A stretch of 64,000 bases of DNA from Dermatemys mawii (taxonomy: Eukaryota > Chordata > Testudines > Dermatemydidae). Of the stretch, positions 46,201 through 58,200 are shown one piece after another. The notes beneath the pieces were generated by a model. That model did no database searches. It saw nothing but the letters and a program-made list of their open reading frames with translations, and had not been told where the DNA came from. The position numbers were made by a program, and so were the translations under genes. Position 1 is the stretch's first letter; each line of letters begins with the position of its first letter. The DNA is taken from positions 2,254,566-2,318,565 of the forward strand of contig ML677385.1 in assembly GCA_007922305.1 (NCBI GenBank), given 5' to 3'.

Positions 46201-49200
46201 CAGCTTCTGCACCTTGACATTCCACCACCTATTGGAAAAGGACAGCCGGTTATTGTGACGGGTGGAGGCTGAGCTGCTCCTTGTCTTGTTCAGACAGAGC
46301 TCTCTCAGATATGGACTAGGCAGATTTAGACAGAGCTCACCACACCTGAGCTCAGGTACTCAGGCACCTTTCACTCCTGACTCAGGGCTTGAGCCTGCAG
46401 TTCTGAGCATGCTGCCCCTGTGCCACTAAAGCCCTTAAGCAAGTGTTGAACTGTAGGAAGGGGAGTATCCTCACTTCTTTCATTTGTACCCTTGTTTCTT
46501 AAGACCGGGAGCATGTAGCCCCAGCACAAAAAGAGAGTCCTGCAACGCAGCAGGTGTGTATGGCTTCTGGAAGAAGGTTTGGATATCCCTGTACTCTCTG
46601 AATAGAAGGAATTCTGCAAGTCAGAAGTCATCGGACGTTAAAGGGCCTTCCAATCTAGCAGACAAAGGCAAAGCAAGATCTGACAGCTGAAAGCTGAAAT
46701 TAGAAAAACTCAAATTGGAAACATGGGCGGTGCGTGGGGAGGCTCCCCCCCAGCCCTGCCCCTTCCCCCCTAGGTCCCGCTATTTCCCTGCCTCCCTTCC
46801 CCCGTCCTCCAGAGCCCCGCCCCCACGACTGCAGCCACTAGCCCCTGCCTCAGGCTAGTGCCCTCAGCCCAGGAGTGCGCTCCCCTCCCCCGCCCGGTTC
46901 CCAGAGCGCCAGGAGAGCGGGCAGTGCGGCTCCAGCCTGAGCCTGGGTCATGGCACAGGGGAAGAGCCACAGAGCCCAGGAGCAGGAGGGGAACTGGGGG
47001 CGGAGCTGGGTGGAACCATGCCTGGTTGTTTGGGGAGGCTCAGCCTATGATACCCACCCCCATGACTGGAAATAAGATCTAATTCTTTTTCAGCAATGAG
47101 GTTAATTAACCTTGGGAGCAACATCCCAAAGCGTGTGATAAATTCATCATCACTCGGAGTCTTTAAACTGAGATGAACTCTCTTTCTAAAAACAGTGCTG
47201 TAGTAGAACCAGGAGTCTTTGGGCTCAAAAGTGTTCCCTTATGTCGTAGAGAAGACTAAATTCCCTCCACTGCAAGAATCACTTGGTGAAATTCTATGGC
47301 CTGGGGTATGCCAGAGGTCAGACTAGATCATCATAATGATGCCTTGTGCACTTAGAATCCGTTAATCTAAAATGGGAACTTTGTTTCCTGCCTGAATAGA
47401 AAATGGAGATATTCAAAAGGGCCCTTCCTCTCTATTGTCTATGATCACTGTCACCACAGATCTGCTGGGAGCAGCCTTGCTGGGGAGGACGTTTGATACT
47501 GACCTAGAAATGAATTATTAAAAGAAAATTAAAAATAGGTGATCATTTACCAATGCTGCGTGATTATTTCCCTGTCAATGATGGCAGTTAATGTAGAAGG
47601 GAGTAGAACCTTACCAAGGCTTGTGTTCCTGGACAGTTTTTAGAAATCCATTCTTGCCCATCCACCTATCATTCAAGAACTTGGACCTAGAAATCATCAG
47701 CCAAGAACAAGGAAGAAGTTTGTAATGCAGCCAGCAAGAATTTGGGAGGTGGGGGCGAGAGGTTTAAATGCATTAATGTTTCACCATGGCTCCCATAGCT
47801 TGAGCAATCAGCTGATTTTGGCCCCTTTTGAGGTGAATGGGAGGAGCAGGTGAACTTACACCAGTTATTTAGGTGCCTAAGTTTAAGCACCCAAGTTTGA
47901 AAATTTCATCTGACGTGATTTTTCCTGGAACATAATAGAGTATGTCAGTGACGAGTGAAATAAAATCCAATTGTTCTGACTCCCAACCGTCTGCTTTTAC
48001 CATTACATTATAATGTTTTGCACTCTTATGTTAATGTCCATATGAGGACTGCAAATGCCCCCCCAGTAGGAAGGTAAATTGACTCCTTATTTATGGTGTC
48101 ATTCACCACTCCAGTTTTCTGCTGGTGTAATTCCATTGATTTACATGTTCCTGCTTTCAGTGGTGTTACTCTGGCAAAGCAGAGTAGTGAAGTGGGTCCA
48201 TAGTGTTTTCTCCTCGACTGACTGACTGACATAATTTCCCATCTGCCACAGAGAATAACTAGCCATGTGACAGCAAAGCTTTTCTATGGTCATGTTACTC
48301 ATTTGATCCATGAATATAATTTCCATTGAAATGGCTGAACGCTGCAACACTGACACCTCGGCGAAAGCAGCAGGTAGGAAGCACAACAGAAGAGGAGTCT
48401 TACATGTAGTTCCTGACGGAGTCGGGCAAGATGACAACACAGCGCTGACCCTCTCTCAGATTCCTAGCAGCCTTCACAGCAACGGACATTGCACTGCCGG
48501 AGCTGCCACCTGACGTATGAACAAGAAAATAGACACACACAAGAAAACAGTAGATGAGACAATAACAGATCATCAGAGAGTGGCCTAGGGCAGGGGTTCT
48601 CAAACTGGGGGTCGGGACCCCACAGGAAGCCACGAGGTTATTACATGGCGGGTGCTAAGTGAAAGGGGACACCCTGTACAGAAGTTTGAGAACTACTGGC
48701 CATGGGTAATGCCCCTGCAGTGACAGGCAGGGGACAGTTAGGTCAGGGTTCAATAATCACTGAACCTTTAGGGCATGATCCTCCTCTCACTGGCTCCAGT
48801 GTGTATCAGGCATAACTCCAACAAAGCCAGTGTAGTTACACTGGTGTATGGGAGAGGAGAATTGGGCCTATCTTCTTGTAAGGCCCTAGCTCCAACAGAG
48901 CCCAGGTAGTGACCAGAGGAGAATGTGCAGGCGAGGGCTGTTGAATGGATTATGGGAGTGGCGATTCTAGTCCAGTTTGTGTCCCCATCACAAATGGCCC
49001 TATCATCGCTCTGTGAGCAGTGTTTGCAGGGAGGACAAGAACTGAAAGGTTCCTCAAAGGTATGTAGGCATCTAACTTCCATTGATTTAATATCTTTGAG
49101 GGACTAGGCAGTGAGACCAAACTCCTCTCCAGCCTTTGAGATGGCCCTTCCAGGTGAGGGGCAGGGGGCTGGGAGAAACTTGCCCATGCTGTCCCTGTTC

Positions 49201-52200
49201 TGTTGGTACAGAGAACATTTCACTCTCCAGAGCTGTTGAGCTGACACATTTTACAAGTGCTTAATGCACTTTAAAGAAATGGTCGAAAGGATGAAAAATT
49301 AAAGTTGAAATTATACATGGGATACCAACCAATGATGGTGTTCGGGGCTGTGTGTGTGTGTGCATGTGTGTGTGTGTGTGTGTGCATGTGTGTGTGTGTT
49401 CTCATTTTCCTGTGTGTAATGAGAAAAGGGTCTTTGGCTTCTCACAAGCAATTCTACCTGCTAATATTTCAGGTTCGAGAAGACCAAGGGTCATAATAGT
49501 CTTCAGTCCCTGTGCACTTCAGATTTCTGAACCAAATTTGTTCTTGGTGTGACACCATTGGCTTCAAAAGGAATTATAGTATGAATGTAACACTTCTGAG
49601 TGCAAGCGACATTTTACATGTGAGTGAATTGTAGTAATTCAGTTTTGTCAACTAGCAGTACTCTAGCAAATGTAGAAAAAGTGCTTATTTCATTGTCTAT
49701 TACCTGGAATCTCAGCCATTAGGAGTTAAGTTTAGTCATAGGTTATTATTTTATCATTTATATGGCAATTTTCTTTAGACTTGCAGATACTGTCCTTTGA
49801 AATGTGGAAACGTATCTCTTGAGATAACCGTGAGTGTTGAAAGACACTTAAGGTCAGATTTTTAAAGGTATTTATGCGCCCAACACCCACTGGAATCAAT
49901 GGGAGTCAGGAGTCAAAATATTTTTAAAAATATGCTTCTTATATACTTGTGTTACATGTACACCAAGGTAACATTTTCAGACGTGGGTGCCAGAAATTAG
50001 GCACCTAAATCCATACATAGGCATCTAAATAAAAGAGTTCTGATTTTTCAGAGGTACCTAGTACCTGCAGCTCCCCTGACTTCAGTGAGAGTTGTGGTTT
50101 CTCACTACTTCTTTAGCTATCAGCATGAGCCCATGTACTCACTGGTATTGGATTTGAACCCGTGAGCATCCGGCCCAGGGCTGAGAGTGCAGCCAGCTGA
50201 GTTGTACTGATGCCTTGTGCAGGGGCACTGATGTCCACCTATAAGCAGCGTTTGCACAAGGACAACTGTTCATTTTGGAAAGCTGTTCGGTTTCTCTTAC
50301 AAAGTATTTCTCCTTGCACCAGGGACTGGGAGCTGTAAGCACACCTTACTTTAACAGGACATCTCAAAACATCCTGCTTCAATCCTTGCTCCTTCCAGTA
50401 TCATATGGCAACAGTTCAAAGACAGCAAATATAACCACCTATGGCTGACTTAACAGAGCTGCAGTTTTTGTCCATTTGCCCTGCTCTGAATCCCACTAAT
50501 CTTTCCACTCAGCTCCTGTGACACTGCACCCAAAAAAAGGTAGCCCCAGAAGATCTATCTCCTTACGCAAAAGTGTGAACGTGAGATGAGATTACAATTA
50601 TTTAGCATGAGTCAGATCCAGGGCTGCTATAAAGCATTGTCGCTCCATGAAATCAGTTCAGACCAATTCAGGATCTGGCCCCATCAGTATAGCACAGAGA
50701 GTGTGCTCAGAACTGTATAAGACACAAAAACACAGACACTGCCTGCCCAGAAGAGCTTTCTAGTCTAAAATGATTTAAAGATGGAATTAAAATGGAAAAT
50801 GTTTATGAACAGATAGAAGATTCTTCAATAACTTACCACACAATAATCCTTCCTCTCTAATGAGCCTGCGAGCCATGAGAAAGGAATCAGTGTCATTGGA
50901 CTTGCACCACAGATCCACCACCTGAAAGGAAGGAGAGAAAGATTTTAGGGTCCTAGAAATGGTATTTTGGGCTCCATGCCTCTGGTGCATTCTGCAGGAA
51001 GCTGGGCTTTCAGAGGTGCTGAGTACTGCAGCTTCCATTGGGTCAAATCACTTTCCTCTGCACTTGAAAATGAATACATTTGGCAAAGCGCCTGTAGGCT
51101 TCATCCTCAGCTTCCACTGGAGTGAATTTTACTCACATCAATTCCTCACATGCTTCTGCCAACACTGCAGAAGTAAAACGGTTAGTATCTAGTGTGTTGT
51201 GAGTAGTGGTGGACTGAGGCAGTAGTGTTCAGATCCCAGGCTGCGTCAGGGTTAAGCTAAGGCTCAGGGTTTTGCTGAACCAGGGCTCAGGTTCACAGAG
51301 AGATTCAGCGGTGCTGAGGGCTTGCAAAGTGCTTTGGCGGAGATTTCAGGCGCAACCCCTAGGGATGGGCTCAAATTCAAGCGCTGTTATTCAACCAGAT
51401 CTAAAACATGAAGGGGCTCCCATCTGAGGTTCTGGTTTTGTGTGCGACTCCAAGCACCAGGCTGAGTGTTTTCCGGTGGAGGTAGGGAGTGGGGAAGGAG
51501 GCCATTCAGGCTAAGCTAGGGCTGTGAAGAACTTTGACTGGCAGCTGGGTATGGGTCAGATGGGTGGACAAGGGAGTTGCTGTGAGAAGGAGAAAGTGAG
51601 ATGATATTGTGTTGCACTTTTGGCAGTTGTTGTTTGTTTATAACTGTCTCTCTGTTTGGCCGCTGTGCCTTTTAGATGGTAAGCTCTTCTGGGCAAGGTC
51701 TCTGACTCTTCCATGGGTACGCCTACACTGCAGTCCCAGATGTGAGTGTGGCTTGTGGAGACATACCCACAATAACTATAATCTAGCTAACTCAGGGACC
51801 AGTAGCAGGGAAGCTGCAGCAGCCTGGGCTTCAGCACTGGCTATCCTAGCCCATCCAGAACCCTCGGCAATTACTCTGGCAGATGGCCTGTACCGCAGCC
51901 CACGCTGCTGCGGCTTTACTGCAATCGGCATCTGAGCTAGCTACACTACAGCTAGGGTGTGGTACGTCTAGAAACAACTGCTGTGCACATAGCATCTAGT
52001 AGCACTATTGGGTGCCATCCCTGGTCAGGGCCTTCAGGCTCTACTCAAATTCAAACAGTAAATAACAGTAATAAAGAAAAGCACTGGACCCATTATTATT
52101 ATTAACAAGGCAATAAGAGCTGCCTGAAAGTTTATAAAGAAAGACAGAACAATGGAGTGCAGTATTGCAGCGTTTATCTGGTTGTCTCATAAATTTGGCC

Positions 52201-55200
52201 TCTCTCTGCAGCTCATTTAGGTCAGACATATGGAGAGCGGTGCCATGGGTTTGGCAGGTTCTAAGCCACCAGCGATAGGTTCTCTTGTGTTGGTAACTAA
52301 TTCAGCTAACTTTCAACAATTAGACATGGGCCAGAACTGGACCTGGATGTGAACACTTTTGAATGTGGGGACAGTTTGGTCTGAGAGCTAAACTTCATGG
52401 CTGGGCCCTAACCATTCCCTTCCCCCTCATTGCTTGTCACAATGCTACTTACTGATCTGTCAAGAACAGTTGGGATAAAGTCATGTCCAATTCCCTCTAC
52501 TTCCATGGTTGCATCCATGGCTGAGTTCAGCTCACTGGGCAGAGCGACAATGGAGCCTTCGGGATCTACACCAACAATCTGAAAGGGAAGAATCAGCCAC
52601 ACTAAAAACCTAGGAAAAATTAAGCAGAAACATCTTCAATGAAAAAATTACTGATGTTCTTACAACCTGACAGAGAAAAGAGTAACAGGCCTGGACTTGA
52701 CTAAATTTATCCAGACTTGTCCAGGCTAACAGGCCTGAACTTGTCTAAAAGAAAACTTTTTAACTTTTTAACAGTAGCTTTTGTACTGCTTGACCTTTAA
52801 AGCTTCTGCTTTTCTTATCTGTTGTAAGGAGGGTGGAGGAGTAAAGGGGATTGTTAAATGCCAACCTTGTGCCACAACTAACCGTAAGGTCTCACATGTA
52901 ATCGTTGTTTGCAAAACTTCCTAATTAGTCACAGGCTTATTCATTCCATATGGAGCTTGCTTGCATCTTTTACTGTGGTTTTGATGCATAAAAGGTATAA
53001 AAATTTTCTGTCCAGTGTGCGACTCCTGGGCTGTCTTTGGATGGTCAGGGACTCGTCACCCATTTGCATGCAAATGTAATTTGTGGTATACCAAATAAAG
53101 GCCTCAGATGTTTCTGAACAAACACAATGCGTGTGGCTAATTTCCACAACAAACCGTATTTGGCTGCAACATGTTGCTGAAACACATTTCTCTTCCCAAG
53201 GAATACATGAATATTTCTGTGCATTGGCATGGACAGATGGGACCTTTCTGCCCAGAACTTTTCCTTCTCCTCAGCTTTACAATTTAATCTTAGATGCACA
53301 GGGAACTGAAAGTCTCAAGGATTAGTGACGGGGGTGTGGAGCCTTTTACCTCTACCTCATCAGTCTGAATCCAGCTCACGTTGAGAGTAACTGAAAATTG
53401 TTCCCATCAAAAGTGAGTGGCATCCGTACACTTCCTGGTTCCAAAAAAGGGGAAAACAGATGCTCTGCTAATCAGGTTCAACCCAGTTGCAGGTGAGCAA
53501 GCAGTCAAGACATTGTCCCAGAAGTGATGTCAAGGACATTTCTCTAGTCAAAGAAAAGGGCCGAAAAACACTAGGTGGTCACTAATGCTCAGGTCAATCT
53601 TTCTACCTACTTTGCAGTCCGGGCACTTCTCCTTCATCTTTCTGCCAATGCCAGTGATGGTGCCTCCTGTGCCAGCCCCACCCACGACCATGTGGACCTT
53701 GCCTGCAGTTAAAGAAGGTGAGAAGCATTTAGAGAGAATGGAAATGTTCTCCACAACTGGTTGATTCTGGCATGTCGCATCAGTAGGTATTTTACACATG
53801 TTCTTGTGCACAGAGACCTTTGCATGTCAAAAGCTGGACAGAATTCATGCCAGGAGCAGAAACATTGTAGTGCTGTGATGCGCCAATAAGCTTCACCCCA
53901 TTGTACTTTGATAAATCACTAGCTGGGTAACTCCATCCTTTTGGACTACGTTGGGATGAAATGCTACGGACACATTAGCGATAGCACGCATTGGGTTGGA
54001 TGGCCTTCGCATCCAGCTAAGAGAGAACCTGATTCTGCTCTGACATCAGTATAAGCCAGGAATAGATCCATTGAAGTCATTGTATTTACACTGATGTAAA
54101 AGTGGTGCAGGTGAGAGTAGACTCAGGTCCTGAGAGTTTTAGGCTGTAACTACACTGGCAAAAATGAAATATAATTTGTTACTGGTTGCTGCCAGGGCTA
54201 ACAGCGGTACCCAGTATAGTATAGTCAGGGCTCAGGCGTTTTCGCCACCATTGTCAGCTAACCTTGTTAAAACACCTGAGCTCTGCCTATACTATATGGT
54301 GCCTTTCACTCTTTCTACCACTGGCGATGTGTTGCCATTTTTGCCCATCTAGACAGGGACTGAAATTCTTTTATTGCCTATTCCAGCCACCAAATTAAGC
54401 TGGATTAGTCTCTGCAGCTCTCACAAAGTTTTGATCCATTTTAATTTACTAATGACTTTGCTGGATCAGCTACAACGCACCAATTACTCGTATGGAATGA
54501 CATGCCCAGGGAGGCCTCTTGAGCCATTTAGTCCTCTCAACTAACTCATTACAGTGATGCCCCCACTGCAGATAGATGGCCACCTCCATTGTGCCACCCA
54601 GCACTTTGTCATGCCCATACGTTCCTCAGGCCATACTGTCACAGCTGAGAGCAGGAGAGGCAGCTGAGCTGAAGCCCCATTGGGTACAAAAGAGAGGAGA
54701 CTGCTGGGTAGCCATTCTCCATGAGGAACCCACTACTTTGCAATTCGCTTCCTCCCAGGTTCCAAATTAGCTCAACTCTCTTCCCAGGCTTTTGAAAATG
54801 GCGGGGAATTGTGATGACAAGAGTGGGGAATTGTTCAAGGTAGAGGTAGGTCATCCCAAATTGCTGCATTCAGGGGTTATTTAAAGTTATGTCAGGGATG
54901 CCTGTAATTTACCAAGTCCCTTTTTAGCTTTTCTATACATTTAAATAAATAAGTCCATAAAGTAACGTAACTGTCCCTCAGAAGGACATGGCGTGTGCAA
55001 TCTATGGCTGAGCTAGAACAAACAGTACCTTCGCACTGCTCCAGGATCTCTTCAGCGGTGGTGTCATAATGAGCCATAGGGTTGCCGGGATTTCGGTACT
55101 GTTAATTACAACAGACAACAGTGGACAGAGAACAGGTAACAGGATGGGTCAGACACCGAACGAAGAACAGCTACAGAAGTGTTTTACTCAAGGCATCAAA

Positions 55201-58200
55201 AGCCCCCTCCTGTCCTGCACGACACTGCATCACGATCCAACCAGGCCTGGGGGAGAGAGTCCTAGGAGTTGAGTTACTTGGTGTCTTGGGCTTTAGGGAG
55301 GTACCGCAGTGTGTGGTATGTTTCCACTGAGGACTTAAACAGAAGGACAGGAATGTTGTCCCCAACTATGCCCCTAAACCCAACCCAATGCCCCATGGAA
55401 GACACAGGCTGATAGAAAACCAGCTGTTGGCAATGCTATTGGATGGCACATCCTTCCATGACTGAAAACAAAACAGACAGAGCCTGATGAAGACTGGCAA
55501 GAGGGTGAGCTGCATGAGGGTGTGGGAGGCGGATCTGAGCAAAGGAATTCTGAAGGCAACACACTGGCGGAGACAAGAGGCGGATGTGAAGGGGAAATTA
55601 TGCTCATATCATAGGAGTGCTGTGACACTATCGAACAGATGTTGTTTGTACCTGCCCTCAGTGCTGACCCCTTGCCACTGTCAGGTGTTCCTGGGAGTAA
55701 AAAGGCCTGACTGCTGTGCCCCGCTCAGACATATTCTCATACTCTGGGACAGAGTATGCTGCTGGCCACTCTGTCTTGAGCTTCCAGAGGACAAGTGCTG
55801 CTGGCTTCTCCCAGGATGCAGGGCTAGGGAGCAAGGGGAATGAAGGAGCTCCCAGAATTCTGAGCCATGCAGTTGGTGCAGGGCTGCTGGCTTGGGTATT
55901 TCTACTTCAGTGGTGCCAGCTCTTGAGATGCTTTTCTTAAAGCTCCAGCTCCTGGAGGCCAGTGATTCCCTGAGGAACTCAGCTTTCATTTTTTAATAAA
56001 GTAAGTTTTGAGTCCGTGTGGTTGCAGAGAAAACCTGCAAATGTGACCAGAGTGCACCCAAAAAGCATCTAATCCACACAGCAAAGAATCTGCCCCTCCC
56101 ATGTATTTTTTGTTTGTTTGTTTTTAAAAAAATCACCTGATTTTTCAGCACAGTGAATCATCAGGAATCTAGGAGCAGAACTCAGAAGTGCCTGACTTCC
56201 AGCCCCAAGCTCCGTCCTCTACAAGCCCATGCTGCTGCCTCTAGGACACTCATTCACGGAATCTGGAGAGAGGTCAATGATCCTCTAGGCAAGAAGATGA
56301 AACTAACCTCTCCCTCCCTACGGTGAGCCCTGTGGCAGGAACGTACTGTCCCTGAGCAGGTGATCCTTGTATGTGTGCATCAATGTGTGGGGCAAAGAGG
56401 GACACACTCAGATACCAGTGCCCATTCTGTAGCACAGGTTACTACAAGCAATTTGTTTAACCTTCACTGTGAGCCTATTTATATACACGCCATATTTTTT
56501 TCCAGTGCTGCCAGTCTTTCTCAAGCATAAAAATGTACTTTAAAGTGGTGGTAAAACACTCTTCAGACAGAACAGGATCAAAATATGCTCAAACCCCCAA
56601 AACTTTGCACAGGCTCCACAGTCTCTGAACATGCCTCTTATTTTGTTTTTGCAGCCCAGTGCTTCAAGGAAGAGAAGTCAAGTCACATATGCCATAAAAA
56701 TGAGCAGCAGTGTCTGGGAGAAGAAATGCAGTGGCAAGAAGTGCCACAATGGTACTGAGCATCTTACAGATGTGTGGCAGGATGAGAGAGATGAGCAGAC
56801 GTAGGCCATCCTGTACAATCCAGATTTAAAGAAAACCCCAAAAGAAATTAAATTTACCTGGTCCAGAATGTGGGAGTTCGGGATTTCACATCTCAGCCTC
56901 TGAGCAACAGAAACATTAGACTCGGGGGAATCAAACTTGGTGGCTGGAGTCCTAACAATCTCAGAACCAAGAGCCCTTAGTATATCAACCTGTAAATCAT
57001 AAAGCAGACACAATAAAGCTGATCTCCTGTACTGCCAGTAATCTGAACCTATATATTCATGTTAGTGTCAAAAGACTGGGCTTTGCATTCATGAGACATT
57101 TAACATTTAGAGTGGTTTAGAGAGATGTCTGATTCTCAGTCACATTCACTAATGCTCTTTTACATCATTCTGGCACATAATGGGCCTTTAAATTAATTGG
57201 AAATGCTGCCTGAAAATACTCCTAAATACAGAAGGCTTTCCCAGCCTGGCATAGGGATTCTAGCCTGGCCATGCTCCTAGCTTCTACAATGAAGTGGTAG
57301 CTGGGGCGCATGACCAGAATCCACTGCACTATTATTATTTGCTGGTTTCCAAGGGGCATATGGAGCAAAGTGTATGTTAGAGCAATCCCAAGGCTGCTCT
57401 AATGTACACCATGGACTGGGCAGCCCCAGCACAGACCCAGAATACAGGTAGAGCAAACTGGTCATAAGCACAGGAATGGAGTACCTGAGAAAAAGTGTTT
57501 ATTAACAGAGAGACACTATTGTCTAGCAGTGAGAACAGGAACGCTAGGTGTTAGAGCTCTTCAGTTTCTGATCATTTGTTGGATGAGTTACAGTTGGGCT
57601 GAGGAGGTAGTATTTGATCCAGATTAGGTTTAGACTAGGGTTGAGGTTTGAGCCAAGTCAGGGCTAGGATTTAGGTCTGAATTCAGAGGCACCCAATTCT
57701 TGCAAACTGTTATTGTGAGATTTTTGCCCCAATTGGAGGAAATCTCACAAGATTGTGTGAAATTTCTGCCATCTTGATGGGGTTGAGAAATCTGATTAAT
57801 ACTCCTATGAGGTAACTATAAATATCTTCAGTTTGCATAGAGGGAAATGGACAGAGAGGTTAAGTGACTTGCCAAAAGTCACACAAGAAGTTAGCAGCAG
57901 AACTGGAAATAGAACTGAGGAGCCCTGCATACCTTTCCTTTGCTCTAACCATCACACACCCCTATAGACATCAAATTGCATCATCTCTGTGCCGAAATGT
58001 ACCATATTTGGCTAATATATTGCACCAGCTGCATAGCTGACACCAGATAATCAGTCAGATTATCATTGTCTGCTTCATTATCCAGAGAACTCTTTTGAAT
58101 AACTACAAAAATATCCCATTATTTGAAACTAGGATTGTTACCCTATATAGGAACGGGTTCACTAGTTCTCAAAAGAGAAAACTTTCCCCGTTCCCAGGAT

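Larger units (their letters stand above)
46229..47614 (-). other. CBS intron
   Basis: GT-AG intron with a GC-rich element (46722-47060) followed directly by a CR1 3' end (47092-47372). The rest is featureless. Confidence 0.85.
48510..50836 (-). other. CBS intron
   Basis: GT-AG intron with a small hAT element, two foldback repeats and a TG microsatellite. No exon was recognised. Confidence 0.85.
50922..52452 (-). other. CBS intron
   Basis: GT-AG intron. It contains an L2-like tail (51645-51715) and a Harbinger-like MITE (51715-51970). Nothing else is recognised. Confidence 0.85.

Noticed and set aside
53597..53611. Alternative CBS donor four bases downstream (GTAGGTAG)
   Set aside because: Using it would shift the frame into the next exon; the first GT keeps the frame.
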